64,000 nt of DNA from a candidate division KSB1 bacterium (GCA_034506255.1 JAPDPX010000008.1:328952-392951), one strand, 5' to 3'; shown: positions 1 to 9,500, counted from the stretch's first letter. Numbers and translations: made by a program. The notes: generated from the sequence alone by a model not told the origin.

Positions 1-322
1 GATGCGAATGGGAATGACTGCCGATGGCAATCCCCGCCTGCGCCAGGGCGCGAATCTCAGCCGCTTGCAACATCCCCGATTGTCCAATGGCGGCGGTCAC
101 CACAAAGCAGGTGGCGGCCAGTTGCAGTTGCCCGAGCTGTTCCGCCCAGGCCAGCAGGCTGCGGTAGCCGTCATCGAAGGTGAGATGCACCGGTTGTTGC
201 CACTGCGCCAGGAGGTCAAGATGAACCTGGAACTCCTCGGCGGCAACATCATAGGCCGGCTGCCACTCGCGAAAGGCCACGTGTTGCCGGCCTGTCGATA
301 TGTTATGATACATCAAAACCAT
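1..322 (-). CDS. Polysaccharide deacetylase (NodB/CE4 family), N-terminal part, cut by the window edge
   Basis: Translating the minus strand from the ATG at 322 gives 107 codons that run off the left edge. Residues 48-52 read TFDDG, the first NodB motif with the catalytic and metal-binding aspartates. Residues 103-107 read HSHSH, matching the metal-binding second motif H-S/T-x-x-H. CE4 enzymes remove N- or O-acetyl groups from polysaccharides such as peptidoglycan or exopolysaccharide. No signal peptide is visible, so a cytoplasmic or polymer-linked role is possible. An in-frame TAG lies five codons upstream and the first ATG after it is at 322; a second ATG lies three codons in, and no clear ribosome site marks either. 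It is the last visible gene of the polysaccharide operon and probably modifies the same polymer. The C-terminal motifs are outside the window. Confidence 0.85.
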   Translation of the reverse strand, partial: MVLMYHNISTGRQHVAFREWQPAYDVAAEEFQVHLDLLAQWQQPVHLTFDDGYRSLLAWAEQLGQLQLAATCFVVTAAIGQSGMLQAAEIRALAQAGIAIGSHSHSH

Positions 323-501
323 GCAGCATACGGACGGCTAAACAATAACTTAATCTGTCTGTTGGGCTCAACACCGGTCTGCCGGTCAGGAGTTGCTGAC
401 GTCCCGGCGGGAGGCGGGGTCGCAATCATCTGGCTGGGCGATGCGGCGATGGCGGCCGGCAATCCTGTCAACCGGGGACATTTCCGCCTTCTTTCATCCT
501 G

Positions 502-1647
502 TCACCGGCGTGCCAGCGCCTGCAGATAAAGTTCCTCCACCTTGCGAATCATCGCCGTTTCGGTGAAATGTTGCTGCACGAATTTCTGTGCGGCTTGCGC
601 CCGGGCGCGCGCCGTGCTGCGATCACGCAAAGTTTCCAGCAGCGCGGTTGCGAGCGCCTGGTGGTCGCCCGCCGGCACCAACAAACCATAGCGCGGCTGC
701 GGAATGATTTCCGGGTTGCCGCCAACAGCCGTGGCCACCACCGGCACGCCGGCAGCCATCGCCTCCAAAAGCGCCATGGAGATGCCCTCCGTTTGCGAGG
801 GCAGGCAGAATACCGTCAGCAACGGCAACAGCTCATGGGCCTGCCGGCGCTGCCCGGCAAAGATGACATGTTCGCGCAGCCCCAGGCGCGCGGCCTGCTG
901 CTGCAACGGTTCCGCCTCCGGCCCCGCGCCCACCAGCAACAAACCGGCCCGTGGAAATTCCTGCCGCACGCGGGTCATCGCCTGCAACAACAGCGGAAAG
1001 TTCTTGCGCACTTCCAGCCGGCCGACCGCACCCAGCAGTGGCGAGAAACGCTCGAGGCCAAACTCAGCCACCAACTCGTTCTGGCGTTGCCGGTTGGTGA
1101 CGAGTGGCAGCCGCAGACCGTTGTGAATGGTGACGACCTTCTCCGCGGGCAGGCAGCATTCCGCGAGCAGGCGGCGGCGCAATTGCTCGGAAACCGCAAC
1201 GATGCGGCTGGTGTGCGGCGCCAGCACGCGCTCAATGCCGCGGCGCAGACGGTCGTCCACGGTAAAGGTCGAATGCTCGTGTGAGATGCGCACCGGCACA
1301 CCGGCGAGCAGAGCCGCGAGGCGACCCCAGAAATTGGCGGTAAAAACGTGCGCATGCAGCACGGTGACACGATGGCTGCGCAGGAGCTGCTGCAGGCGCC
1401 CGAGCAGTCCCGGGTCAATCCCGGCTTTTTTCTGCAAGGCGATCACCGGAATGCGGCGTGCCTCCAGCTCTGCAGCGAGCACGCCCTTGTGCCGCAGGCA
1501 GCAAACCAGCGGCGTAAAGCGCCGGGGATTCAAACCGGAAACGAGATTGACCAGCACGCGCTCGGCCCCGCCCTGATCCAGGTCTTCGATGAGGTGCAGG
1601 ACGCAGAGCGGGGAGGAGGGCGGTCTTTTTGCTTTTGCACGTGTCAT
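502..1647 (-). CDS. GT4-family glycosyltransferase (GT-B fold)
   Basis: The protein is 381 residues from the ATG at 1647. Near its N-terminus it has the GT4 nucleotide-sugar transferase signature DLDQGGAERVLVNL. The C-terminal half carries TEGISMALLEAMAAGVPVV, the E-x7-E motif that contacts the donor sugar nucleotide, followed by GGNPEII. The family moves a sugar from an NDP-sugar to a lipid-linked acceptor at the inner face of the cytoplasmic membrane. The frame stays open about 115 codons further upstream, but that stretch is arginine/serine-rich and unlike the family, so the ATG just before the first beta strand was chosen even though no Shine-Dalgarno sequence precedes it. It lies 121 bases after the preceding GT4 gene in the same direction. 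The sugar specificity cannot be read from sequence. Confidence 0.9.
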   Translation of the reverse strand: MTRAKAKRPPSSPLCVLHLIEDLDQGGAERVLVNLVSGLNPRRFTPLVCCLRHKGVLAAELEARRIPVIALQKKAGIDPGLLGRLQQLLRSHRVTVLHAHVFTANFWGRLAALLAGVPVRISHEHSTFTVDDRLRRGIERVLAPHTSRIVAVSEQLRRRLLAECCLPAEKVVTIHNGLRLPLVTNRQRQNELVAEFGLERFSPLLGAVGRLEVRKNFPLLLQAMTRVRQEFPRAGLLLVGAGPEAEPLQQQAARLGLREHVIFAGQRRQAHELLPLLTVFCLPSQTEGISMALLEAMAAGVPVVATAVGGNPEIIPQPRYGLLVPAGDHQALATALLETLRDRSTARARAQAAQKFVQQHFTETAMIRKVEELYLQALARR

Positions 1648-1768
1648 GAATGTGGCCGATTGCAACCAGGGCAGGTGCGGTGTGTGCCTGAAAGCGATCG
1701 TCTCGCCGCTCCAACAATTCCTGAAAGTTTCCGCACGGCCCGGCCGTGGAGAATTTTCCAGACAGCCC

Positions 1769-3049
1769 CTAAAGAACCGGCAGGGCCTCCCTGAACCGGG
1801 GCGTCTGCTGTTTGCCCTCGTCCTGCAATCTTTCCATGAACAACTCGACCACCCGCGGCGTGCTGATGCGCTCGTCGAAAAGTTGCTGCACGCGCTGCCG
1901 GCCGGCGGCTGCCAGGGAGCGGCGCAGTTCGACATCACGAAAGAGGCGGGTGAGCGCAGCGGCGGCGGCCTCCGGATCATCGGCGGCAACAATCAACCCG
2001 GTGCGGCCCGGCTCGATCAGTTCGCCGATGGCATTCAAGGGGGTGGCGATCACGGCCACACCGCTGGCGAGCGCTTCGATGTACACATTGGGAATGCCCC
2101 AGTGCAGATAAGGCCGCGGCAGCAGGATGAATACATCCGCCCAGCGCCGCAGCGGCCGCAAGGCTTCCTGGGAAAGATAACCGGACAGCGTGACTTGCTG
2201 CTCCAGCCGGTGGCGGCGAATCAGGGATTGCAGCCGCGCCTTCTCCGGGCCTTCCCCCACGATGCGGCACTGCAGAGGCACTCCCGCACCTTTCAACACG
2301 GCACAGGCTTCAATGAGCGTGTCGAAGCCTTTGGTGTGATAGAGGGTGCCGATGGAAAGAATGCGCAGAAACGCCGCCGGCCCCTCTTTGTTTTGCGCAT
2401 CCTCGTGGAAGGCGGCAAGATCGTGGCCGTGATAGATGAGCTTGATGTCGCCGCCCTTTTCCGGCACGAGCTGGGTGAGATGCACCTGGTTGTAAGCGGT
2501 GCAGGTCAGAACGAACTCGCTGGCGCGCAGCTTGTTGACCAGCATGGTGTCGTCCTCGTAGATGTCATGGGCATGCGCGGAAAAGCTGTAGCGCAGTCCG
2601 GTCAGGCGGTGAATGATCCAGGCTGCGGTCGCCGGAAACGTCGCCCAAAAGCCGTGCACCAGGGTAACGCCACGGTGCTGCGCCAGGCGGGCATAGCACA
2701 CCGCCTGGGGGAAGAGCAGCAGGTTTTTGAGCAAGGTTTTGGGACGGCGCCGGCTCTCCCAAACCAGCCGCCACAACGTGCGCAGGTAGCGCGCCGGATG
2801 GCGTGCAATGAAGTAAAGCTGCGCCAGCCACACCTCCCGGGAAAGCAGGAAGGGCCGGTGAATCAGATGGGGCAGCAGCGCTTCCGCTTGCGGATGCCGC
2901 AGGCGCTGGCGTGATTTCTTGATCGAATAAATGTCGAACCGCAAGCCGGCAGCCGCCAATGCCGCCATCTCGCGCAGAATGAAGGTCTCGTCGAAACAGG
3001 GAAACTGGGAGAGCAAAAAGGCAACGCGTTGCTTGTTGATGCTGGTCAT
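1769..3049 (-). CDS. GT4-family glycosyltransferase with a variant donor-site motif
   Basis: This is a 426-residue GT-B glycosyltransferase of the kind found in colanic-acid and other exopolysaccharide loci (WcaL-like). The N-terminal domain opens RVAFLLSQFPCFDETFILRE, typical of this subgroup. The C-terminal domain has the donor-site region HWGIPNVYIEALASGVAV. The usual first glutamate of the E-x7-E motif is a tryptophan here, while the second glutamate is kept. It probably adds one sugar to a lipid-linked repeat unit. The ATG at 3049 was preferred because a weak GGTG site precedes it; an in-frame GTG at 3058 is also possible. The flippase gene ends 13-22 bases upstream depending on the start, so the two are probably co-transcribed. 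Confidence 0.88.
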   Translation of the reverse strand: MTSINKQRVAFLLSQFPCFDETFILREMAALAAAGLRFDIYSIKKSRQRLRHPQAEALLPHLIHRPFLLSREVWLAQLYFIARHPARYLRTLWRLVWESRRRPKTLLKNLLLFPQAVCYARLAQHRGVTLVHGFWATFPATAAWIIHRLTGLRYSFSAHAHDIYEDDTMLVNKLRASEFVLTCTAYNQVHLTQLVPEKGGDIKLIYHGHDLAAFHEDAQNKEGPAAFLRILSIGTLYHTKGFDTLIEACAVLKGAGVPLQCRIVGEGPEKARLQSLIRRHRLEQQVTLSGYLSQEALRPLRRWADVFILLPRPYLHWGIPNVYIEALASGVAVIATPLNAIGELIEPGRTGLIVAADDPEAAAAALTRLFRDVELRRSLAAAGRQRVQQLFDERISTPRVVELFMERLQDEGKQQTPRFREALPVL

Positions 3050-3071
3050 GGTTGTCACCGGCTACGCTGGC

Positions 3072-4562
3072 TCAGCCGCGCCGCAGGAGTGCGAGACGGC
3101 GGCGCAGGTAAGTCTTGAGGTTTTGGCGAAAGGTGGCATCGATGACCGCCACCAGGGCGAAATAGACGACGATACCCACTGCGGTTTCCGCCAGGAGATC
3201 GATCAGCGGGGTTGCGACATGCACACGGACCACCGCGAGATACATGAGCGCGCCCGCGGCCAGATACTTGCTCATCGCCATCCAGGGAAGCTGCAGCCCG
3301 AGGAAGCGCTTGGTGTAGAAGGTCACCACGACCGCCATGAACAGATAGCTCGCCAGTTTGGCGATGGCCGCGCCCAAAATTCCCAGCCGCGGGATCAACA
3401 GCCAGTTGCCGAGCAGGTTCACCAGCATCGCGCCGGTGAGGATGCCGACCAGCCGCCGGGTTTTCTTCTGGATGTAGTGGCTGGCGGCGAGAATCGGCAG
3501 GGCGCCGTTGATCATCAGGCCGACGATGGTCCACGGAATGATGGCACTGCCGGCGACGAATTTTTCCGAGGCCACCACGCGGATGAAGTTGTTGCCGACT
3601 GCGGCGCAGCCGAAAATCAGTGGCGCGGCGAAAAGCGCATAAGTGCGCAACGCGCTCTGCAGAAACTTGCGGGTCTCTTCCTTGCCTTTTTTGGCCCAGG
3701 TTTGCATGTACACCGGCATGATGGCGCTGGCAAAGGGCAGCACCACAATGTCTTTGAGATAATCGGCCAGATTGTAGGAGGCGCTGTACAGGCCCACCGC
3801 AGTGGCGTCGAGGAAAAAGTGAATCAGATAGCGGTCGCTGTAGGCCAGCAGCATTGAAAAGAACTCGAAGCCGATCAGCGGGAAACCATAAGCCAGCGCC
3901 TGCCAGAACACCACCATGGCAAAGTCCCGCCAGTGCAGCGGAGTCCGGCGCAGGCGCAACGCCAGCAGGGTCAGAAAGGCCAGACTCATGGCGAACACCT
4001 GCGCGCCGTAGAACCCGTTGAGCGTGCGGGCAATGAAAAAGAGCGTGGTCAAAATCGCGGCCAGCGTGGCATATTTGGCGAGCACGCGATAGCCGTTGAA
4101 GAGCAGGGTTTGCTGCTCGGCGCGTAAAAAAGCGAGCAACAGGCTTTCGCCGGCGCGCAGGAAGATCAAAGCGCTGCTCAGCAGCAGCAGACTGGGCAGC
4201 ACACTTTCACCGAACCAAAACTCCGAAAAGCCCGTGGCCGCCACCACCCACAGCACGGTGAAGGCGGCGGCCACCGCCAGTCCGCCGAGCAGCAGCGAGG
4301 CGATGAAGGTGCGCACACTGTGCGGCTGCTGCTGTTCGGCATATTCGTTGTAATAGCGCACGACACTGTTTTGCAAGCCGCATTTGGCGCACGCCACCAG
4401 CACGAGCAGGGCATTCGAGATGAGATTCATCAGGCCGTATTCATGCACGGCAAAGATGCGGGTGGTGATCGGAAACGACACCAGCGTCGACAGCAGAATG
4501 AGAATCTCACCGATGGAGTAGTGGGAGGAGTGTCGTAAAAATCGTCCCAGTGAATGAGTCAT
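3072..4562 (-). CDS. Polysaccharide flippase, Wzx/MATE-like (MOP superfamily)
   Basis: The 496-residue protein is almost entirely hydrophobic, with roughly 12-14 predicted membrane segments. It opens with SIGEILILLSTLVSFPITTR, as in PF01943/PF13440 polysaccharide export proteins. Wzx-type flippases move undecaprenyl-linked repeat units from the cytoplasmic to the outer face of the inner membrane. The gene starts 9 bases after the end of one GT4 gene and is followed after 13-22 bases by another, so it sits inside the sugar-assembly operon. The nearby Wzz co-polymerase and O-antigen-ligase-like gene complete a Wzx/Wzy-type pathway. Specificity cannot be inferred. Confidence 0.9.
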   Translation of the reverse strand: MTHSLGRFLRHSSHYSIGEILILLSTLVSFPITTRIFAVHEYGLMNLISNALLVLVACAKCGLQNSVVRYYNEYAEQQQPHSVRTFIASLLLGGLAVAAAFTVLWVVAATGFSEFWFGESVLPSLLLLSSALIFLRAGESLLLAFLRAEQQTLLFNGYRVLAKYATLAAILTTLFFIARTLNGFYGAQVFAMSLAFLTLLALRLRRTPLHWRDFAMVVFWQALAYGFPLIGFEFFSMLLAYSDRYLIHFFLDATAVGLYSASYNLADYLKDIVVLPFASAIMPVYMQTWAKKGKEETRKFLQSALRTYALFAAPLIFGCAAVGNNFIRVVASEKFVAGSAIIPWTIVGLMINGALPILAASHYIQKKTRRLVGILTGAMLVNLLGNWLLIPRLGILGAAIAKLASYLFMAVVVTFYTKRFLGLQLPWMAMSKYLAAGALMYLAVVRVHVATPLIDLLAETAVGIVVYFALVAVIDATFRQNLKTYLRRRLALLRRG

Positions 4563-4571
4563 GCAGTCGAA

Positions 4572-5738
4572 TCAAGACTTCTCACGCAACAGATCATGGT
4601 AAAGCCGGGCATGGTTGGCCGCCATGACTGCGACACTGAAGCATTCACACACGCGGGCGCGTGCGGCTTTGCCCATTTGGGCGCGCAGCGCCGGGGAAGC
4701 CAACAGGGTGAGCAAGGCTTGTTGCAATTCCGTGACTTGAGCCGGTGCCACCAGCAGGCCGGTGACCCCGTCCACCACCTGTTCCGGGCTCCCCCCCACG
4801 CGCGTGGCGATGACCGGCAACCCCGCGGCCATCGCTTCCAAAATCGCATTTGAAAAGCCTTCGGAAAGCGAAGGCGAAACCAAAATATCCAGCGTGTGCA
4901 GCACCGCGTCGATGTCACGGCGCGCTCCCAGAAAACGCACGCGGCCGCCGATGCCGCAGGCCACCGCCAGGTTTTGCAGTTCCTGCAATTGGCCGTTTTG
5001 TGCCTCCTGGCCGCACAACAGCAGCAGGGCCTCGGGGAAACGATCGGCGATCCGGGCAAAAGCCTGCAACAAATAACGATGGCCCTTGGCCGGCCGCAGG
5101 TTGGCAACCACGCCAATGACCAGCGCCTGCGGCGGCAGGTCCAACTCGCGGCGCTTGGCCGTGCGGTCCGCGGCGCCGGCGATGCGGGCGACATCAATGC
5201 CGTTGTAAAGCAGGGTAATGGTTTCCGGCTGCCTGCCGGAACGCTGCGCCACGGCGGCACGCACCGCGAGCGAATTGGCGGTGACCGCGGTGGCGAGATG
5301 GCGGTCGACCCAATCGTTCAACCGTGTGATGTGCACGCCGTCAAAGCCGCCCAGGTCGCGATGGCTGGTGATGAGCACCGGCACACCGGCGAGTTTGCCC
5401 AACAACCCGCCCAGCACGTTGCTGGTTGCCAGAAAGGCGTGCACAATGCGCGGACGAAGCCGGCGCAGGCTGCGATACAACCTGTGGGCGGCAGGCAACG
5501 CGCGCGGCTGCACCCAATTGGCCTGCCCGATGACACACACAGCAATGCCGGCGTGCTGCAGGCGTTCCCGCAACTCTGGGTCGGCCTGCGAGAGGGCAAT
5601 GACATGCGGCTGGAATTGCCGGCGGTCGAGATGCAGGACAAGCTCGATGATTTGCAGCGGCGTGCCGCCGTGCGTGAGCTTGTCGGTCAAATAAACAATT
5701 GCAACCGGCGGGACCATTGTCTGCGGGCAGGCCGTCAT
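4572..5738 (-). CDS. GT4-family glycosyltransferase
   Basis: The 388-residue GT-B enzyme starts YLTDKLTHGGTPLQIIELV near the N-terminus, the glycine-rich acceptor-side loop. It contains SEGFSNAILEAMAAGLPVI, an intact E-x7-E donor motif, followed by RVGGSPEQV. The ATG at 5738 overlaps the TGA of the upstream O-antigen-ligase-like gene as ATGA, which fixes the start and implies translational coupling. The frame is open about 200 codons further upstream, but that stretch only shadows the ligase gene. A second in-frame ATG lies seven codons in, at 5717. It probably adds a sugar to the lipid-linked unit that the adjacent flippase exports. Confidence 0.92.
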   Translation of the reverse strand: MTACPQTMVPPVAIVYLTDKLTHGGTPLQIIELVLHLDRRQFQPHVIALSQADPELRERLQHAGIAVCVIGQANWVQPRALPAAHRLYRSLRRLRPRIVHAFLATSNVLGGLLGKLAGVPVLITSHRDLGGFDGVHITRLNDWVDRHLATAVTANSLAVRAAVAQRSGRQPETITLLYNGIDVARIAGAADRTAKRRELDLPPQALVIGVVANLRPAKGHRYLLQAFARIADRFPEALLLLCGQEAQNGQLQELQNLAVACGIGGRVRFLGARRDIDAVLHTLDILVSPSLSEGFSNAILEAMAAGLPVIATRVGGSPEQVVDGVTGLLVAPAQVTELQQALLTLLASPALRAQMGKAARARVCECFSVAVMAANHARLYHDLLREKS

Positions 5739-7228
5739 GAAGCCGGGGCATGGCCGCCGCGGACCGCAACGGTCACCGGCATGAAAACGGGCGCATGGGC
5801 TGCGGCGCGCTGCGCCAGCCGGCGCCGGCGCAGATAGACATACGCATAGGTGAGCGCCACCAGCACCCAATGCAACCCCACCAACTCCTCCCGCACAAAG
5901 CGGGAGCCGAAGAAGTTGACCACCATGATGCCCGGTATGCTTGCCATCCCGCCCAGCATCCAGCCACGCAGAAAGCGGTCGGCGGTGGTGCGATAGACGC
6001 GCAGCATCGTCGCGAACGGCACGAACAGAAGCAGCAGAAAACCGAGCAGGCCGAATACACCCATCTCCGCGCCCACGCGCAGGAACATGTTGTGGGCATC
6101 CATGTTGCGCTCGATATTGGCATAGGCGGGGATGGCCATGCTGAAGGTGTTGTAGCCGATGCCGGTGACCGGATGGCTCTCGATGATGCGCACCGCACCG
6201 CGCCAGATGCGCCAGCGCAAGGCCGAGCTGGTCTCGAGGTGGCGTTCCGACTCGTAGGGCGCCGGCACGCGGCCGCCCACGGACTCGTTGGCGGTTTGCA
6301 GGCGTGTGCTTTCCATGCGTTCCTGCACCGCTCCCGGTGCCCAAAATTGATAAAACGCCACGGCCAGCACCAGCGGTGGAATCATCCAGCGGTAGCGCAC
6401 CAACGCCACGAACGCCAGCACCACCAGCATGCCGAGATACGCGCCGCGCGAGAGCAGCAGCAGCAGGCAGATCATTGCCAGGCCAAACAGGCCGAGCAGG
6501 AAGAGGCGGCGTTCCGGCTGCCTTTGGTGCAAGCCCAGAGTGAGCACCAGCACCGGGTAGTAAACAAAGAAGGCGGCCAGATCATTTTCGCCGCCGAAAC
6601 CGAAGGGCCCGCCAATGCGGTTTTCCTCGGAAATATTCCCCCACCCCAGAGTCACCAGATCTTTGAGTGTCCACAGGGTGACCACCATGGTCATCAGCAC
6701 CACCGACGTCACCAGCCGCTTGATGGCCGGGCGGCTAAAACCGGCATTGGCGATCGGAAAGAACAGCAGCATGGGGCTGAGCCAGCGCTTGAGCGGGTTG
6801 AGCTGTTCCGTCATGTAAGCGCTGCCGGCCACGCTGGCCGTCTGCAACAGCGCCGCCAGACAGAGCAGGCAGAACAGCAGCAGCGCCAAATTCATGACAC
6901 TGCCGTGCAACAGGCGCCGGCGTTGCAGCATGGCATTGACGAACCAGGTGCCGAACATCGCCGCGGCCAGGGCATTGAAGAGATTGAATGTCTGCAAGGC
7001 CTGGTAGCTGTAGGGCAGGGAGGATTGCAGCGGCAGGAGCACAATCAGGCCGTGAACCAGCACCTCGTAATGCACCAGGCCCAGCACGGCGAGAATGCTG
7101 CCCAGCACCAGACCGGCGGCAATGCCCGCGGAAAACTGTGCCACCGTGAGCGCCATCAGCACGGAAACGAGCACCACCATGAGTGGATAGGACCGGCTGA
7201 GATATTCCTGTCGCAACAATGTACTCAT
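5735..7228 (-). CDS. O-antigen ligase / Wzy-like polymerase family membrane protein
   Basis: The 497-residue protein has about 10-12 hydrophobic segments and a large outer loop, as in the PF04932 (Wzy_C/WaaL) family. The loop region includes WRIWRGAVRIIESHPVTGIG and, further on, DAHNMFLRVGAEMGVFGLL. The spaced H-x-x-x-GxG and AHNxxL elements are typical of O-antigen ligases and polymerases. Such enzymes either polymerise undecaprenyl-linked repeats or transfer the polymer to an acceptor on the outer face of the inner membrane. Its ATG overlaps the TGA of the Wzz/BY-kinase gene (ATGA at 7225-7228), and its own TGA overlaps the next GT4 start. Polymerase and ligase roles cannot be separated by sequence alone. 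Being next to the co-polymerase favours a Wzy role. Confidence 0.88.
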   Translation of the reverse strand: MSTLLRQEYLSRSYPLMVVLVSVLMALTVAQFSAGIAAGLVLGSILAVLGLVHYEVLVHGLIVLLPLQSSLPYSYQALQTFNLFNALAAAMFGTWFVNAMLQRRRLLHGSVMNLALLLFCLLCLAALLQTASVAGSAYMTEQLNPLKRWLSPMLLFFPIANAGFSRPAIKRLVTSVVLMTMVVTLWTLKDLVTLGWGNISEENRIGGPFGFGGENDLAAFFVYYPVLVLTLGLHQRQPERRLFLLGLFGLAMICLLLLLSRGAYLGMLVVLAFVALVRYRWMIPPLVLAVAFYQFWAPGAVQERMESTRLQTANESVGGRVPAPYESERHLETSSALRWRIWRGAVRIIESHPVTGIGYNTFSMAIPAYANIERNMDAHNMFLRVGAEMGVFGLLGFLLLLFVPFATMLRVYRTTADRFLRGWMLGGMASIPGIMVVNFFGSRFVREELVGLHWVLVALTYAYVYLRRRRLAQRAAAHAPVFMPVTVAVRGGHAPAS

Positions 7229-9429
7229 GCCGCGCTCGTTTTCGTCCGTTCCGGCAGCAGGGTCTGGCGGCCCATCAGATAAGAGGGGAGATAGCGATCC
7301 GGGCCGTACTGTTCCTCCAGGCGCAGACGGTTGAGCACAGCGCCGAGCGCACGTACTTTCGCCCGGCGCAGCAGGGTCACCGCCTGCTGCGCCGCCGCCA
7401 TCGGCGTGCGTCCGACTTCCAGCGCGAGCAGAATCAAATCGACCTCGGCGACGAGCAACAGCGGGTCGGAAATGGGCAGCAGCGGCGGTGCATCGATGAT
7501 GATGACTTCGTATTGCTCGCGCAGCGAGGCGAACAGGTCCTGCATTTTGGAACTGATCGACAGCTTCTGAAAAGTGACCGGCCGCGTGCCGGTGGTGATG
7601 AAGTCGAGTGCCGCACCGTTCAGCGTCAGGCTGTTGCGCATGCTCTCCAGCCGGATTTCACCCGCCAGCCAGTTGGACAAACCGGCATCGTGCGGCACAC
7701 CCAGGCGCAGGTGCATGGTGGGATGATACAGGTCGGCATCGAGCAGCAGGGTGCGTTTGCCGAAGAGGGTGTAGCTCGCGGCCAGGTTGACGGCAATGGT
7801 GGATTTCCCCTCGCCCACGCCCGGGCTGGTCACCATCACGATCTGGCAGCCCCGGCCCTCGGCCAGCGCCAGATCGGTGTTGACGCGCAGCGCGCGGAAA
7901 TTTTCCGCCAGATCCGACCCCGGCTCTTCCAGCAGCACCAGCTTGTCGGCGAGATTGGCGCTGTGGCGGCGCGAGGGGCTGGCGTCCACGATGTGGCCCA
8001 GCACCGGCACCCCCAGCTTCTTTTCGACCTCCTCCGCCCTCTTCACCGAGCGGTCGATGGCTTCGCGCAGATAAGCCAGCCCCACGCCCAAAATCACGCT
8101 GATGATCGTACCCATGATCATCTTGAAGGGCCGCCGCCGCGGCACCGGCCTCAGCGGCCGTTGCGCCGGCTCAATGATGCTGACATTGAGTACCTTCTCC
8201 GCCTCCAGGCTTTGGATTTTCTCGTTGGTGCGCAGCATGGCCTGATGCGCGTCCTGCGCCACGGTCACCTCGCGCTGCAGCTTCAGCAATTCCTGCTGTT
8301 CCTCCGGCGGCTGCTCGAAAATGCGGTTGCGATACTCGTTCGCCAGCTTTTGCAGGGTCGCGATTTTGCTGACCACGTTGTTGTATTCCACCTCTGCCAG
8401 CAGGTTTTCGACGTAGAGATCATGCCAGATGATGGCGGGATCGCTCGGTTTGATGGAATCCGGCGAGGGGGTGCCGGCAAAGCTGCGCAGCTCCTGCAGG
8501 GTCGCGTCGATGTCCCGTTTCAGGCTTTGCACCTTGGGATGCCTGTCGGTGTAGAGTGCCGTGAGCGCCAGCATCTGGCTTTGCAGGTTCACCAGCCGGC
8601 GTTTCAGCTCCTCGATGCGGGGAATCTGCGATTCCATGGTGGCCAGCGCCGGCGCTTTTTCCCGGAGCTGGGCGATTTGTTGCTCGAGGGTGCGCCGCCG
8701 TTCGGCAAGCAATTCGCGCTGGCTGATGAGATCGACGATCTGATTCTCGAAACCCTCGATGCGCTCGCTGATGCGGTCCGCCTCGCGCGTTCGGGTGGCG
8801 ATGCCGCGGGCGCGTTGAAACTCGGCCAGCCGCTCCTCCGCCTCCACCACGCGCTGGTAGGTCTGGCGCAGGCGGTCGCCGTAGAAGTCATGCAGCGCGT
8901 CGATGCGCTGCTGAATCGTTTCGAGATGCTGCCGGCGGAACTCCTCCCCGATGGTCTTCACCAGTTGATAGGCCTCTTCGGGATCGCCGGAGGCGACGGT
9001 GACGCGGATGACGTTGCCACCGCGATGATCGGTCTGCATGTGCTCCAGCAGATAGATCATCGCGTCGCGTTGCGCTTGGGCAACCGCGCTGGAATCGCCG
9101 CGGGCATTTCGGATCTTCACCGCCCAGGAGGACTGTGGCATGTTTTGCGCCACGGCACGGATGACGCGCGCGGCGAAGCTCTGGCTGGTGAGAATATCCA
9201 TGTAGTTCCCGACGGTCAGGTCGGGGCTGACATCGATATCCGAGCTGAGCAGGCTGGTGACGGCATCATCCGTGACCGACAGCGCAATGGACGCATGATA
9301 CTGCGGTTTGCTGAACAGCAGCAAAACCAGCAGCGGAAGCACCAGCGCCGCCACGGCCAGCAGCACGGTTTTGCGGTGCTTGAAGATGATGTGCCAGTGC
9401 TCCTGCAGTTGGAGTCTGTCGAAATCCAT
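7225..9429 (-). CDS. Wzz-type chain-length regulator fused to a BY-kinase (polysaccharide co-polymerase)
   Basis: The 734-residue protein has a first membrane segment at about residues 20-40, a long periplasmic coiled-coil region, a proline-rich stretch (RPLRPVPRRRP) and a second membrane segment at about 440-460. The cytoplasmic BY-kinase domain follows. Its Walker A motif (SPGVGEGKST) is near residue 530, Walker A' (LLLDADLYHP) near 560 and Walker B (VIIIDAPP) near 640. The short tail EEQYGPDRYLPSYLMG has three tyrosines that could be the autophosphorylation cluster. Family members control polymer length and export by cycling phosphorylation. The ATG at 9429 was chosen because AAGGAGG lies at proper spacing before it. 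The stop overlaps the O-antigen-ligase-like gene by four bases. Confidence 0.93.
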   Translation of the reverse strand: MDFDRLQLQEHWHIIFKHRKTVLLAVAALVLPLLVLLLFSKPQYHASIALSVTDDAVTSLLSSDIDVSPDLTVGNYMDILTSQSFAARVIRAVAQNMPQSSWAVKIRNARGDSSAVAQAQRDAMIYLLEHMQTDHRGGNVIRVTVASGDPEEAYQLVKTIGEEFRRQHLETIQQRIDALHDFYGDRLRQTYQRVVEAEERLAEFQRARGIATRTREADRISERIEGFENQIVDLISQRELLAERRRTLEQQIAQLREKAPALATMESQIPRIEELKRRLVNLQSQMLALTALYTDRHPKVQSLKRDIDATLQELRSFAGTPSPDSIKPSDPAIIWHDLYVENLLAEVEYNNVVSKIATLQKLANEYRNRIFEQPPEEQQELLKLQREVTVAQDAHQAMLRTNEKIQSLEAEKVLNVSIIEPAQRPLRPVPRRRPFKMIMGTIISVILGVGLAYLREAIDRSVKRAEEVEKKLGVPVLGHIVDASPSRRHSANLADKLVLLEEPGSDLAENFRALRVNTDLALAEGRGCQIVMVTSPGVGEGKSTIAVNLAASYTLFGKRTLLLDADLYHPTMHLRLGVPHDAGLSNWLAGEIRLESMRNSLTLNGAALDFITTGTRPVTFQKLSISSKMQDLFASLREQYEVIIIDAPPLLPISDPLLLVAEVDLILLALEVGRTPMAAAQQAVTLLRRAKVRALGAVLNRLRLEEQYGPDRYLPSYLMGRQTLLPERTKTSAA

Positions 9430-9438
9430 TCTGTCTGC

Positions 9439-9445
9439 CTCCTTG
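9439..9445 (-). promoter_or_regulatory. Strong Shine-Dalgarno site of the Wzz/BY-kinase gene
   Basis: The minus strand reads CAAGGAGGCAGACAGAATG. The AAGGAGG core ends nine bases before the ATG at 9429. It decides the start, since the frame is open 21 codons further upstream. It is the clearest ribosome site in the polysaccharide operon. Confidence 0.8.
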
Positions 9446-9500
9446 CGTGGAGAAGCTGCCAGGAGCGCCGCCGGAAAACGCAGCGCCCGCAAGCGGAGAT

